64,000 nucleotides of DNA from Plantago major (taxonomy: Eukaryota > Streptophyta > Magnoliopsida > Lamiales > Plantaginaceae): the NCBI GenBank assembly GCA_026545765.1, contig JAIFAC010000149.1, positions 62,001 to 126,000 on the forward strand. Reading direction: 5' to 3'. A program made the translations under genes and the position numbers. Within the stretch, counting starts at the first letter, position 1, and every line of letters starts with the position of its first letter. The notes beneath the pieces were generated by a model, which made no database searches, was not told where the DNA came from, and was given only the letters and a program-made list of their open reading frames with translations. Shown here one piece after another: positions 1-12,215 of this stretch.

Positions 1-760
1 TCCAGCAGAAGAATTAAGAAATTAAGAAGAGAAAATGGAGGCACTATGAGATGAAAGGGCGTTTCATATATAAGATGTGAGTTTCTTTTCTTTTGTGACG
101 AATATTGCTCTCAGGTGATCATGTATCCTTCCCAAACATTCTTAAATGTTTTAAATGCCCACAAAGTGAATGAAAAATTTTAAATTAGCGCCCAATTTGC
201 CAGTAATTCAAAAATGAAAATTTTCAAACCACAATTCTCACCAACAAATCAATTATGGGTAAGTTTCAATTTAAATCCAGTAAAATGATACACTTATACC
301 AATTTTAGATACGGTAAAATGGTGATATGCAATTTGGTACTTAACCACCCTTATAATTTAGTCACCCCGATTAGTTTTTCGGCAAAATTCGATGGTTAGC
401 ACGGATTTTGACTATTTAAAATTAATGTTAATTTGCTTTTAAAATTTATAAAATCAATGCTTGAAATAGAAAAATAACTAAATATTTTTAATTTGAAAAT
501 ATAAATGAAGAGGAAATAAATATATATATTGGGGACATGTATCAACACTTCATTAATTTTGGGTACTTCTTTAAATAATAAGTAAAATCACAAAGTCTCA
601 TGAGAGACGATCAAAATGAAGTAGTACATAAACAAAGGAGAGAAACTCTTGCAAAAAACTACAGTATATTCGCCAGGCAATAAACCTTGTTTTATGTACA
701 CTAAAATGACACACTTCTAATTTAACTACAATATAATGGTATTGTCTGATTTATGTACTT
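1..760. other. AT-rich stretch, no gene seen
   Basis: No coding region, RNA gene or complete transposon is recognisable. Short phrases resembling each other occur near 300-410, 700-760 and again at 1010-1090 (variants of 'tactt..accc/ccgatca..tttcc'), which suggests old repeat debris. I cannot assign them to a family. Confidence 0.4.
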
Positions 761-999
761 CTCCCTCCGTTCTAAAATAAATGGCACATTTTAACCTTTT
801 AGGCTATATTTTCAACTTTGACTCTGATTTAATCTTAAACCGTAAATGTAAAATTTCAATTAAATTATATAATGAAACTTCCTAACTTCCTAAAGTTTCA
901 TTATATAATTTAATTGAACATTTTACATGTACGATTTAAGATTAAATCGGAGTCAAAGTTGAAAAATATTGACTGCAAAAGGTTTTAGGACGAAGGGAG
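761..999. mobile_element. Foldback MITE (Stowaway-like)
   Basis: The segment begins CTCCCTCCGTTC and ends GACGAAGGGAG, the terminal sequence typical of Stowaway (Tc1/mariner) MITEs. It is almost entirely one inverted repeat: two arms of about 110 bp are complementary with scattered mismatches around a loop near 880-893. The expected TA duplication is seen on the right (taaat) but is TT on the left, so one flank has mutated. A transcript through it would form a long hairpin, a possible small-RNA source; that last point is inference. Confidence 0.75.
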
Positions 1000-1910
1000 T
1001 AAATATCAGGCACTCTTGTAATTTAAGTACTCCGATCAATTTCCCGTAAACTTGATTGTTGACTCAGATGACCAATTTGACCCAAATATATAGGTAGTAT
1101 ATTATGGTACACGTGTTACCCCTGGTTAATTATGGTTATTTATATTGAATTTTTGATAATGTAAACTTGATTTTAAAAATTATAAAAAAGTCTGAGAGGT
1201 AATTGAGATGGTATAGAGGACGTGTATAAAAGTAATTAATAAGTTTGAGAGGTAATTGAGATGGATTGTCACTAATGCTATAAAATGAAAATGAGACGGC
1301 GTAATGGTCTCTAATGATGAATAAACTAAATTGAGATGGATTATGAGTCCCAAGTATTGCGCAGATTCCCTCCCAATTTTCCCGCTTATCAATTTTACTC
1401 GGCTTTGAAACTATTCGGCACTTTTTGTGACCATCAATTGGGACAGATGATGGAGCACCCTCGGATAAATTAGATTTTATTTGGATAATGTTTATCACTC
1501 TCAAAAACTAATTTCTGACACAAATTCTAGGTCCTCTCTAATATCGGGCTCCCTAATGCTCATCTTTCTTGTAGTGCAATAATATATTTGAAGTTAGGCA
1601 ATTGAAATTATGTCGATTTTCAAATGATTACCAACAAAAAAATATATATCGTCGCAACTATCACCAATTGTTTAACCAACCAAAAAAATCAGTCGGTAAA
1701 TTTAAACACTAACAAAATTTTCACAATTAACAAAAATATTATATTTAAAGTTGGCATTGGCTTGTTTTTTTACAGTCATAACTAGTAGAAAACCCATAGA
1801 GCAAAACATATGGTAAATATAACGCACATCTTAGATTCTTTTTCCTTATAAATTTTATCTTTTATAAACACACAAACACACATATTATGAGATTAAAGCT
1901 TTGTATTATA
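1000..1910. other. Region 3' of the bHLH gene, no gene seen
   Basis: No coding region is recognised. The phrase TGAGAGGTAATTGAGATGG occurs at about 1195 and 1248, with a degraded third copy near 1330, so a small direct repeat is present. The part next to 1910 should contain the 3' untranslated region and poly(A) site of the bHLH gene on the minus strand. An AT-rich run near 1840-1865 would serve, but I see no single convincing signal. Confidence 0.35.
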
Positions 1911-3841
1911 TCAAAGTGGTGGCCAAGATGTTTGGAAGTGAGAAATTCCTCCATGATTGTAACCTTCTCCCACAACCTTGTCCATCCCTAGTATTGCTTC
2001 ATACCCTGTTGTTCCCTATAGGTGCAATTAAATAGCTACACAATTTTAGTACGCAATACACAAAACATTATTATTGGACTACTTCTCATCTCATTGAATA
2101 AAGGAGATCTATTTTTTAACATTCTTATAAGAATGGAAATTAACTTGAATCCAAAATGTGATTGTGCTTATATAGAATCACTAATTTTTGACATAAAGAC
2201 GAGTTATTTGTATGAAATTTAATTAATGTTCACAAAGTAGTAGAAAGTAACTTTGAAGATGACTAACCAGAAAGGGTAACAAATGAATTAATATTGAAAA
2301 GACTAAAGAATAGTTATCATGATTAACCTGTAAAGTTTCAATGGCTTCAGCTTCTGATGAATTGAAATCATAGTATAAACTTGCTGCGGATAGTTTCATT
2401 GAAAGAAACTGAAAAACAAAAATTGATGAGGAAAAATTATAATTAACAGTCAATTGTTATAAAAAAATGAAGTGGAGTTAGGATTAAGGTGTTAATTAAT
2501 GAGCATATGTGTACTTACATCGATTTGGTTTTGCAAAGATCTCACATAGTTTGTTATCACATCCAACATCACAGCCATTCCCATTGTCTACAATATTAAG
2601 CTCACTAGGTTAATTAAAGAATATATATAATCAAGAATAGAAAATACAATATTCAAGAATCAATTAATGAATTGTGTATATATAATAGGAATACCTTGTA
2701 ACATCCTGGAACCAGATCTTGCAGGCACCTCATCTTTTCGTTGATTTTCTCTCTTCGTAACTATATATACATATTTCACAATAATAAATTCATTATTCAG
2801 ATCTTAATTATCAAAAGTCCATATAATCGTTAGTAAAAACATTTGCCATTTCAAAATAAATAAAGAAATAAGTCCATCTATTCTGAAATTTCTTTTTTGA
2901 TATTTTTACGTACTTGCTGTTATTTAGATGGTTTCTTGGGTATTTGTTGTTTGGAGGGATTGTATTTGAAGGTTTACAGGAATAAAAGCTATTTTTGGTT
3001 AAAAAATATTGAAAAAAAAACTTACAAAATTCCTTATGGCCTGGCTGAAATTAAATTGCAAGAATGAAATAAATAGTTATTTACTCCAAAGGAATTAATC
3101 AGTTTTAGTTACCCTTTCAGCCAAGCTATGGCTATCAGTGGCCTGGCCTCTCCTTGCTCTAACATGAACAACTTCTCTGGGCTTCTCCATTTCCCTTTCA
3201 TTTCCTCTTTTCCTTTTCTTCCCACAATGATTCTGCGTGCCACAATAAACAATGACAAATTCTTGATTTCACATCGTATTAGTACAAATAAGGAGACTGT
3301 GTGTTATAAATTTGAACTAGGAGAAATATGATTTTCCTTTTCCTCTATATGTCGGAAATATATTAACTTTTACAAAAATTTGACATAAACATGAGATCAA
3401 GGAATGCAAAGAAAAATTAGAAATATTTTTCCCGGAGCTGAGGCGTGTTATTACGTGAAGCTAGTTTTAAAGGAAAAAGTATACACAATATTAAAAGAAA
3501 CTAACCTTGGTAGGAATACCAAGAGCAACTCCTGAAGCTGAAGGAGATGAATTCAACATGGTTTCGGCCTCGTTTGTCATGTTTGCAGTATTGTTACATC
3601 CATGATTTGATGGGAAGAAGTGGAGCAAGGAGTCCAAATGAGGAACATTACGAGTAGTTGCAATGGGATGTTGAGATTGATGAGTGTAAAATCCCTCAGT
3701 GGATATCATGCCATAATTAACACTAGGGTTGATTACTTCCATGGAAGGAGCTGATAAGTTGTTGAAGGGTTGCATGTTCATTTGTGAAGGAGAATTAGGT
3801 TTAGGGCACAGCAAGCCTAGAGAACTACTCAATTCTTCCAT
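1911..3841 (-). CDS. bHLH transcription factor, BEE/CIB-type (six exons)
   Basis: Predicted DNA-binding nuclear transcription factor of the BEE1/BEE3/bHLH75 group, which acts in brassinosteroid and light-controlled growth. Exons on the minus strand are 3841-3506, 3232-3113, 2760-2695, 2587-2519, 2408-2328 and 2015-1911. Every intron is GT-AG and every junction is phase 0, giving 258 residues ending in a TGA. The ATG at 3841 gives the typical MEEL start; the reading frame extends upstream only through a TTG codon. Exon 2 carries the family signature VRARRGQATDSHSLAER (about residues 136-152). His147, Glu151 and Arg155 are the expected E-box contacts. Exons 3-5 supply RREKINEKM, LVPGCYK, MGMAVMLD and FLSMKL, completing helix-loop-helix by about residue 203. 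Differences from usual relatives are Leu153 (normally Val) and DVITNYVRSL in place of D-E-I-I-N-Y-V-Q-S-L. The gene looks intact. The exact paralogue cannot be settled by eye. Confidence 0.93.
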
Positions 3842-4210
3842 GATGAGCAATTTGTAATTAGAATTTTATTATTGCAATTTGGCATGGGACAATAATATAT
3901 AACCAATCATTAGGTTTCCTAGACTAGACAACGACTCTAGGGTTTTACCCCATACCGTCTTGCTGCCTAAGGAACTACTTAGCTAGGAAGGTCCCACTTA
4001 GATTTCAAATTTTCTATGTTTTAGTTTTTATTTTTCTTTTCTATTTTTCGCTGTTAAAAGAAATATTTGACGGGCAAAATCGCATCATAGATCGTGTGCA
4101 TGGTGACCGTTTAAATTTTTGCACAACTGTTTCCCATAAAATACCCATTCATAGATCGGCTCGCATAATATACGAATGTGTCTACCAACTCGCATGGTAA
4201 ACGAGTCACT
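3811..4210 (-). repeat. Tandem duplication, copy 1 (bHLH start and promoter)
   Basis: This 400-bp unit holds roughly the first ten codons, the leader, TATA box and proximal promoter of the bHLH gene. It is repeated head-to-tail immediately upstream (4211 onward). Copy 1 is the one attached to the gene body. Near 4046-4062 it contains the intact sequence (cgctgTTAAAagaaa) into which, in copy 2, the large retroelement inserted. Confidence 0.9.
3892..3901 (-). promoter_or_regulatory. TATA box of the bHLH gene
   Basis: On the minus strand the sequence reads TATATATTATT about 50 bases upstream of the ATG at 3841, just downstream of an ATTGGTT (inverted CCAAT-like) element. A start site some 30 bases downstream would leave a short leader of roughly 25 bases. 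The same elements recur in the duplicated copy near 4290-4305. Confidence 0.6.
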
Positions 4211-4452
4211 GCAAGCCTAGAGAACTACTCAATTCTTCCATGATGAGCAATTTGTAATTAGAAATTTATTATTGCAATTTGGCATGGGACAATATATAAC
4301 CAATCATTTGGTTTGCTAGACTAGATAACGACTCTAGGGTTTTACCCCATACCATCTTGCTGCCTAAGGAACTACTTAGCTAGGAATGTCCCACTTAGAT
4401 TTCAACTTTTCTATGTTTTAGTTTTTATTTTTCTTTTCTTTTCGCTGATAAA
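4211..4452 (-). repeat. Tandem duplication, copy 2, gene-proximal part
   Basis: This matches 3811 to about 4050 with a few substitutions and small indels. It still carries the bHLH ATG and first codons (near 4241), so it is an orphan start plus promoter upstream of the real one. It ends at ATAAA (4448-4452), the left target-site duplication of the retroelement complex. Its continuation resumes at 33077. Confidence 0.9.
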
Positions 4453-6076
4453 TGTTGGTCCAGATAACGGTAAAGTAAAAGACTAGAGGGGGGGGGGGGG
4501 GTGAATAGTCTTTTAAAACTTTTGTCGATAAGCACAGTTTCTCAGATATCTGTGAAGATATCTGATACTTAATTTCAGAGAGCGGAAGACTTCTGAGATA
4601 AGTGCACGTGTTCAGTAAGATAAGTGTAAGTAGTTTGCAATATATGTATAACTAGTAATAAACTGCAGAAAGTAAATAACACAAGTCTTTTTATAGTGGT
4701 ATTTGAAGGTGGCGTAATCCTTTAACTAATCCACTTCGGTCTTTTTCAGACCTAGAATCCACTAAGATAAATGAGGTAACCTTACATATATCTTTTCTTG
4801 ATTCCTAAATGCACTAGGTTCCCAACCAAGTGTTCCCCCTGAGTTATTCCCCGGCTTTCACAGCCAAGTACTTCATGTACTCAGAAACCTTTTTGAGCTA
4901 TTCCTTAGCTTCCCAAGCTAAGTACTTCCTGTGCTCAGCAACCTTGGAGTTATTCCTTAGTTTCCCAAACTAAGTACTTCCTATACTCCACGCCGTTTAA
5001 GGTGTTGGTTTTAGGTTTGTTTGTCAGGTGAGCTTCTTTAATAACTTGTTCAGTTATTCAGATAGCTCTGTGAATCAAGTATACTTAATACACTTTGCAA
5101 TGTATGGTATCTTGTTCTCTACTGACCCAAGTCTATGGTAAGTGTTCAAGAGAATGAAACTTAGATATGAAATCTTAGTTCAACTCTTTCACAAATAACA
5201 ATGCTCGTTAAGGATCAGGACACTTAGAACTTTTGTGCTACTTAGAATCAAGAGCTTTGGTCGCAACAGAAAGCTTGAAGGTAAGTAGTTTGCTTGAGAG
5301 CGCTTGTGTGAGTATTCAAAGGTTCTTGAAGTTCACCTTTCTAAGGTGTGTTCTCAATCAGTCTAAGTGTTGATATTTATAGATGAATTTGAGTGCCGTT
5401 TGAATAGTATTCGTTAGACTTAAATCAAATTCAAACTATTGATATCTGAGTATAGTACTGTAGCAGGTTTGTCTTCTTCTTCGGAAGCTACAGCTTTTGT
5501 TCAGACATTTCTGTCTGCGCATTTAATGCACTGTACTATACTTTGTTCTGTAGTGCCAACGGAACTATGCAAGCTTTCTGAGGCTTTGCACGTTCTTTTC
5601 TAGAGATCATCATAGCTCCAGATACCACTTGTTTAAACAACTTTATAATATGTTTCTTTTTCAGAAGCATATTTTATGTCCAAGGTATCTGAGTGTAGAT
5701 ATCTGTGGACACTTTCCTCGTCTCAGAAACCTTTTATTCTCAGATATCTTTTGCAAATCGTGTGTTTCAAAACACTTGTTTCTCCAAGATATCTGGACAT
5801 AGGTATCTGAAAAACCCTTGTCTTCAGCAATCTTGTGCAGTCTTCAAATCTTCAAATCCGTTGAACTTTTCCTGCTGGATGCCTTCTTCTTGGTCTTCTT
5901 CAGGAAATAAAAATTACATTTTGAGACCTAACATCCTATACAAGATTTGCTAGACTATCATACTTAGTGAGTTTCCTCTTTTACAGTGTTCAAGTGAACT
6001 AAGAGTACTAATCACCTTTCTGAGCTTAGATAAGTCATTAGGTTGCTGATCAAAATCTAAACAGATATTACTAACA
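4453..6076 (-). repeat. LTR A: 3' LTR of the minus-strand element
   Basis: This 1,624-bp LTR reads TGTTAG...CCAACA on the minus strand. It is nearly identical to LTR B (17937-19559) in inverted orientation. It carries a poly-G run of about 13 near 4489-4501, the tandem hairpin units (about 4822-4990 region) and an inverted TATAAATA at 5374-5381. The PPT at 6077-6092 marks it as the 3' LTR. It has private substitutions relative to B and C, for example near 5703, 5757 and 5900, so it has been in place for some time. Confidence 0.93.
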
Positions 6077-6092
6077 AATTTTCCCCATTTTG
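6077..6092 (-). other. Polypurine tract of the minus-strand element
   Basis: On the minus strand the bases just upstream of the LTR start (TGTTAG) read AAAATGGGGAAAATT. This is a typical plus-strand priming site for LTR retrotransposons and shows that 4453-6076 is the 3' LTR of an element transcribed leftward. Confidence 0.85.
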
Positions 6093-6468
6093 ATCAGTCA
6101 ACGATGACTATCTGACCTATTACAAATCTGGATGAGGAAACAATCCACCACTTAATCATTTCTTATGATCTTTTAATTCATATAATTAAGTGCAGAAAGT
6201 AAACATCAACCAAATCACAAGGTGTGATCTTTGCTGATAAGTTATCTTTTATATAAAATGATATCTGAGAGTAAGTTCATCAGATATGATACAGAGAAAG
6301 CTTACAGATAACTTTTTCAAGATTTAACAGAAAAAGATCAATCAGCAAAATCACAAAAACTACTTAGTCAAATAGAACAACAGGAGTTACCAAGCTCCAA
6401 GTGAACATTCTAAATGACAAGTCTTCAAGTCTTCAAAAATCTTCAAGTCTACAAAACAGTTCCATGGA

Positions 6469-9400
6469 TCAGTCTGCAAATTTCCTATCACCAAACCTTT
6501 TGATGTCATCAGAGTAGTCATAGAGAAGAGTTCTGACAATCATCTCTGTGTCTCTGGCAAATCCACAAACTTCCTTGTAGGTTTTGGTGGGATTTCTCTT
6601 GACAAAATGCTTGACCCAAAGATACTTTCCCCACTTCCAGGCATGCTCGATTCTGATATCTGATAGCTTGAAGTATTCATAAATGATCTTTAGATATCTG
6701 ATGTCACCCTTGTATTGATCTTCAGTTAAGTAGAAGGACTCATAGGGTTCCACCGCAAGTCTTGCTCTTGTGCCTGTTCTAGTAATGTTGGGAATTCTGT
6801 GCACATCATCTGGCTTCCCATAAGGACATTCATCAGAGAGGTCCTTCTTCATAGCTTCTGTTCTCTTGATTACTTCAAAATCCAACCATGCTTTGATGTG
6901 GTTGGTGTTAATCAAGATTGGCTTATCTTTTATCCATGACATGAGCTGTTTATGGATTGGTTCTGGAAACCTTGAATTTACCAGTAAGTGCTTGAGTTCC
7001 AGAATCCAGTAGCCATTCTTTTGATTAATGCACCTGTAGACAGAGGAATTGTTGTCATTCTTCACATACTCAATTTTGGCTTCTTCTGGCCTGAGTGGAA
7101 GTTGACTTTTTCTTTGTTCACTCACTGCTCCTTCTTTGTCTAGAATTCTCCTTTGGGGGATTGCTTGAAGAACCACCCTGGATTGACTTGGTATTTCCAA
7201 AGGGTGTTTTAGCTGCTAAAGGCTTTGCAGCTGTGGGCTCAGTTAGGCTATCAATTTTCCTTTTTCTGTGAAGAGGAGCTTCATCTTCATCCTCATCTTC
7301 ATCATCATCAAGATTAATTCTTGTGAGACTTTTGCAGCCTTCTTCATTGCCCAGGGATTTGATTTGACCTTCTTCTTCTTCTTCAGAAGATTCATCAATC
7401 CCTCTTACTTGTCTTCTCCTTGGAGCCTTGGTACTCTTTGGAGGTCTTTTTGCCATGGCCCTTGTTACCATTGTAGTTTCTTCATTGTCATTGGAAGTAG
7501 CTACTATTTGCAAAGCAGCTTGATTTGATGAGGGATCATTTATTCTGAGTGGTGGCTGGGAAGTTTTCTTGTTTCCTCTTCCTTTCTGAGCGGCACCAAC
7601 TCTAGATTTCTTCTTTCCTCCCCCCTGATCAGATCCAAATTCTTCCCCCTTAGTCATTGTTGACTGACTAAGTGCCACAAAAGAATCTGAGAGGGACTCA
7701 AACTTCTTTTGCAAGTATTTGTAGGCAGTGACCAACTTCTAAAGTTCAGCCTTGAGCTCCTGATTTTGTTTGATTAGTCCCTTTTCCTTATCAGTGAGCT
7801 CTGCCAATGGGCCTAGTATGGCATCTGCTTTTCCAGCAGTGTAACTTGCCTCATGAAAAGCTTTTTCAGCTAATGACACATCATCGTCCCTTACCATTCC
7901 CAGATCCTTCTGAGCAATGATCATACTGGTTGTTCTCTGAGTGATGAGCTCAGTGAATTTCTGCATATCTGAGGGGACGGAGGCAATTACCTCTTTGTTT
8001 TGTGAAGACAGCTCCTTTTTAAGATGTGCAAAGACTTGGTATCTATTCATGTATTCTTGGGAGTGGACATTTGGCAGTTTGTTGAAAACTTCAGGAGCAA
8101 TTAGCTTCCTTTTCAGATGAGAAACCGCTAAGTGTTCATTGCGGTGTTCTGCCAAAGTCTTGTCTTCTTCATCATCTGAGTCATCAGCCCAGTGATCTTC
8201 ATCCTCTTGGACATTTTCAAGATTTTTCAGTCCAGCAACCATCTCAGAGATGGGCTTCTTTCCTTTCTGAGAGGAGGATGGTATGTCTTTTGCTGATGAT
8301 GCAGCCTTAGCATCATGCTTTTCTTTAGATACTTCTTCAGTATCTAATTCCTTAGCAATAGCATTTACAACATCCTGGAGCTCTTTAACCTCAGAGTAAG
8401 CTACTGTCTCTTGTAAGTATTGATCTTGTAATTGATTGAGCTTATCTCTGGATTTAACTAGCTCTTCTTCAAGTTGAAGATGGAGCTGTTGCTCTTCTTC
8501 CAATAGTTGTTTGAGTTGAGCAGTTCTAGTTTGAGTATTTAATATCTTCTGAGTTGTTTCCTCAGAGTGATCAACTACTTGTTCAGTAGCGTCTTTTTGT
8601 TGTTGGGATTGCTGTGAAGGATGGGTGGATTTCTGAGGAGATGGAGGAGGGGATTGCTGTGATGTCCTCTCAGTGTGCTTTTCAGCAGCTGAGGCATTGT
8701 TTCCTTGTGGAATTCCTCTTGTCCCTGGTGCAGGGGCATCATCATCCGTCATATCATCATCATCCTTTTTGTGATGGTCAGAGGGAGGTTCATCAAAGTT
8801 ATTCTCATCTATTTCTTCCTCCTCATCGTCTTCAGATACAAGATTAATCACTTCAGGAATAGTGATCTTCTGCCCATTAACCTCTTCTTGTTCAGAAGGA
8901 ATAAATTGTAGTGTCTGGGGCAGGACTGGCTTGAATGCCATCTGCAATCTTGTCTGACCATCTGCCTGTTTGAAGGCTTGCACCAATTTTTGTGCCACTT
9001 CCTTGGAAAAGTCCTTACGCATTAAGGTCGCAACTTGATATTGTTCAGTAGGGAACATTGCGTGGATATAGTTTTCCAGGTCAAGAGCTCGTGCTCGTCT
9101 TGTTGGTTGATCTGTGATTCTCAGTATTTCAGAGAGATCAGAGCACCTTAACCTCTGCCATTTCTTGAAGCATTGAATATGCTTTGGCAAGATATGAGTC
9201 TTGAAGAAGGGAAGAAGGTTTTCATAGTCATCATTTGACTCCTTCTTGGCACTACTTTGAACCTGAAAGAGAGAGTTTTGAATTAGTTTCAAAACTTGTG
9301 TAGATATCTGAGTTTTAGAGTAGTCAAATATCTGTGTTACCTGTGCAACAACAACAGGCTCAGAGGGTTAGACTACTGAGGTTCCAGGTGCCTCAGATAT

Positions 9401-12042
9401 CTGGATATGAGGAGGAGACTGGGAAGTCTGATCCTCAGTGATCTTTCTCTCTTCTTGAACCTGAGATTAGAAACATAACACTTAGGAAATTTTATCAAGA
9501 AAAAGTTCTATTTTCAGAATAAGATATCTGAGAGGTCAATTACCTCCACTATTGGAGGCTCAGATACTTGTTGCTCAGAGACTTGTGCAGTCTTTGGAAA
9601 ATTTTCTTGTGATGAAGGTTTTGATGCCTCATCAATTTCCATTTGTTGTGGGGATTGAGCGGGCAATTCCCCAGCAACTTCTACTTCTTTTTGAACTTGT
9701 TTAAGTAGAAAGTGTTAGTTTGAGAAAAATGATCAGAGATTTATCTTTGAAGATTATAGATATCTGAATGAAATACCTTCTCTGCAGAAGGTTCAGATAC
9801 TTGTTCCTCAGAGACCTTGGAAGTCTCTGGATTCTTTTCTGAAGAGATAGACTTTTCAGTCTCTTCATTTTTCTTCTCAGTTGGAGCCTATTAGAAACAA
9901 ACACTTAATAGTATTATTTAATTAAGTGTATAAAGCACATATCTAAGATGTTATATCTTAAGGAACTGTCTTCTACCTGTGAGACAGGCTCCTGTTCCTT
10001 AAGTGGTGAGGCTATGGAAGCCTCCTTCTCAGATTATGAGGCAAGCTTTGCAGCTTCCTCTTGTTCTTTTGTTTCTAATTCAGCCTGTAACAAAGAATTT
10101 TTATTAGTTAACAAGACAGAAAACACAAAGAAATTCACAAGTACAAACCATTCAGCTACCTGAGCAATGTCAGGCTGAGTGGTCTCTGGAACTTGTGACC
10201 CTTCCATGAGTTGGTCTCGTTGTTCCAGTGTTGCTTCTTTGTTGGAAGTTTGAGGTACTTCAACCTTTTCCTGAGTGGCTAACTCAGTTGCCTCCCCTGA
10301 TTGATCATTCTGAGTAGGTGTCTCAGTTTGATCCCTCTCTTGGAGATGGGGAACCTGCTCATTTGCAGGATTTTCTTCAGCATGTTGCATAGCTGATATG
10401 TCAAAATGGAGTTCATTTACCATTTCATCAACCACTTGTGGCTGTTGTGGTTGTGGTTGTTGTGGTTGTCTGGAAGCAGAAGTTTGAGCAGTTGAGAGCT
10501 CTTCCAGATTTTTAAGTGTGGTGTTGACATCAGCGTCTACCAACACTAGGTCACCACTCATCAGGGCTTCTTGAAGTTGTTTATATGTGACTTTCCCTGA
10601 TGGTGTGTTGGAACCAACAACCTTTGCTATAGGTGCTTGCTCAGCAACCTTTAAGCTAGTTGCTTTCTCAGCAACCTTGGACCTTTTGTTCATCCCCTTT
10701 GTCTTGGTTACTTTTTCAGCAACCTTGGGGGATGGGATCTTCTCCTCGTCCGATTCATCATCGAAATCTGGAACAGAGTTATCAACAATCCCTGCTGCTT
10801 CTGCAGAAAGAGTTTGAAGTTTCTCAGCATTTATGAGTTCATCAGCAAGGCTTTCTGTAATAGTCTTCACATTTCTGAAAGCACTTTCTCTTGCTGAATC
10901 TACTTGTTCAGTAGCCGATGTCTTTTTTGTAGCATTGATGAGTTCATCTTTATTGATGAGTTCATCTGCAGCGACGTCAGGTATCTGGGAATCGACAACC
11001 TCAATAGGTGTGCCTTCTGATTTGCCAGCAGACTTCTTCCGTGAAGTTCTGGGATTCTTGGCCACAACTTTTCCCTCAGATACCTCTTCAGTCTTTCGCT
11101 TCTTGGAACCTTTCTGAGATCCAGTAACCTTTTTCATCAAGTTTGTATACTCATATTTGTAGAGTAGGTTACTGTTGGCAATATCTGCCGTCTCTCTGAG
11201 CTCAATGCCAAGACATTCCAGTGAGTAGCAAATTTTCAGTCCATAGCTTACTGTGACTTTTGGCTCAGCAAGGCCCTTAACGATTTTAGGCTCAAAGGCT
11301 TGTATCTTCTTCACAAATTTCATGAAGGCGTACTTCCCCCAATTAAAAGGGTTTTCCAGCCTTTTGTCTTGTTGGCTCAACAAGAACATCATCATCCAGC
11401 ATTCTTGGCTTATCTGGTCCGCACCTCCTTGTAGACCATCAAAGCATCTGTGAAGGATACATGCCAACACATCCCAGTGGACCAAAAGATGTCTGGTCCT
11501 TATGTCAGCAAGCTTAAAGTCGATGGGTGTGCCTGGTTTAAAAAGATCACACACATTATTGTATAGTTGCTTCACACCTTCAAGGAGATCTTCATCCTTG
11601 GTGTCAATTTCAAAATCCTTTCCAAGATTTTGAAGTTCAAACAGCTCACATAAAGCTGTTTCGTCCAACAGGATTTCTCGTCCTTGGACTTTGGTCTTGA
11701 TAGACACTATCTCAGTGTCTTCAGAGATCTTGAAAATTATTGTGGAGTTATTGTAAAACTCCAGAACATCCAGTGAAGAAAATCCACTGGGAAGAGCAGA
11801 TAGAAAGCCCTTGATTTTTGCCTTTTCAAGCATATCAAGTACCAACTTCTGTCGATGCGGTTTTCTATTGCTACTGTATTCCTCAATCATGGCACCACCC
11901 CAAATCATCCTGTGATTTGAAGTCCAATGATCGTGGTCAATTCTCCGATCAACCGATTGTTTGTTATAACTAGCTTGGTGCTTGCTTTTCAACAAGCATC
12001 AGTAGCTTGGGATTTCTGAGAAGAAGCACGTTTGGGAGCCAT
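6469..12042 (-). pseudogene. Extra ORF after pol, minus-strand copy (near complete)
   Basis: A long additional gene lies between pol and the 3' LTR. It starts MAPKRASSQKSQ at 12042 and ends at a TGA at 6469-6471. An N-terminal globular part (about 11950-11100) includes MIWGGAMIEEY and LVHWDVLACILHRCFDG, wording like the 'putative plant transposon protein' of other plant retroelements. Then follow a Lys/Ser/Glu-rich part, a block of short exons and phase-0 introns (about 10180-9260), an acidic coiled-coil part (9260-7740), a basic/acidic linker with five Glu in a row, and a C-terminal globular domain (about 7110-6472, WILELKHLL, WIKDKPILIN, HAWKWGKYLWVKHF) that I do not recognise. Lesions include a stop after the first 14 codons, a stop near 9369, an acceptor change at 9696-9700 and a frameshift near 7120-7200. 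The biochemical role is unknown. Confidence 0.75.
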
Positions 12043-12215
12043 CTCTTTAAATAGTGAAGTTTTTGAAAAACGAGAAAGAGATTTGGGTGAGAGATTAGTA
12101 ATTCTTTGCAGAAAAACTAACAGAGATTTGCAGAGGTTGAAGAAGAGTTGTTTGCTATTCTTGTGCAAGTCTGTATGTTGGATTAGGCGAAAGTAATTTC
12201 TTTTGCCAAAATCCC

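Noticed and set aside
5705-5953. 82-residue open frame present in LTR A and again in LTR C (32700-32948), with a shorter form in LTR B
   Set aside because: It is antisense to the element and conserved only because LTR sequence is duplicated. A stop shortens it in LTR B, and it has no family wording.
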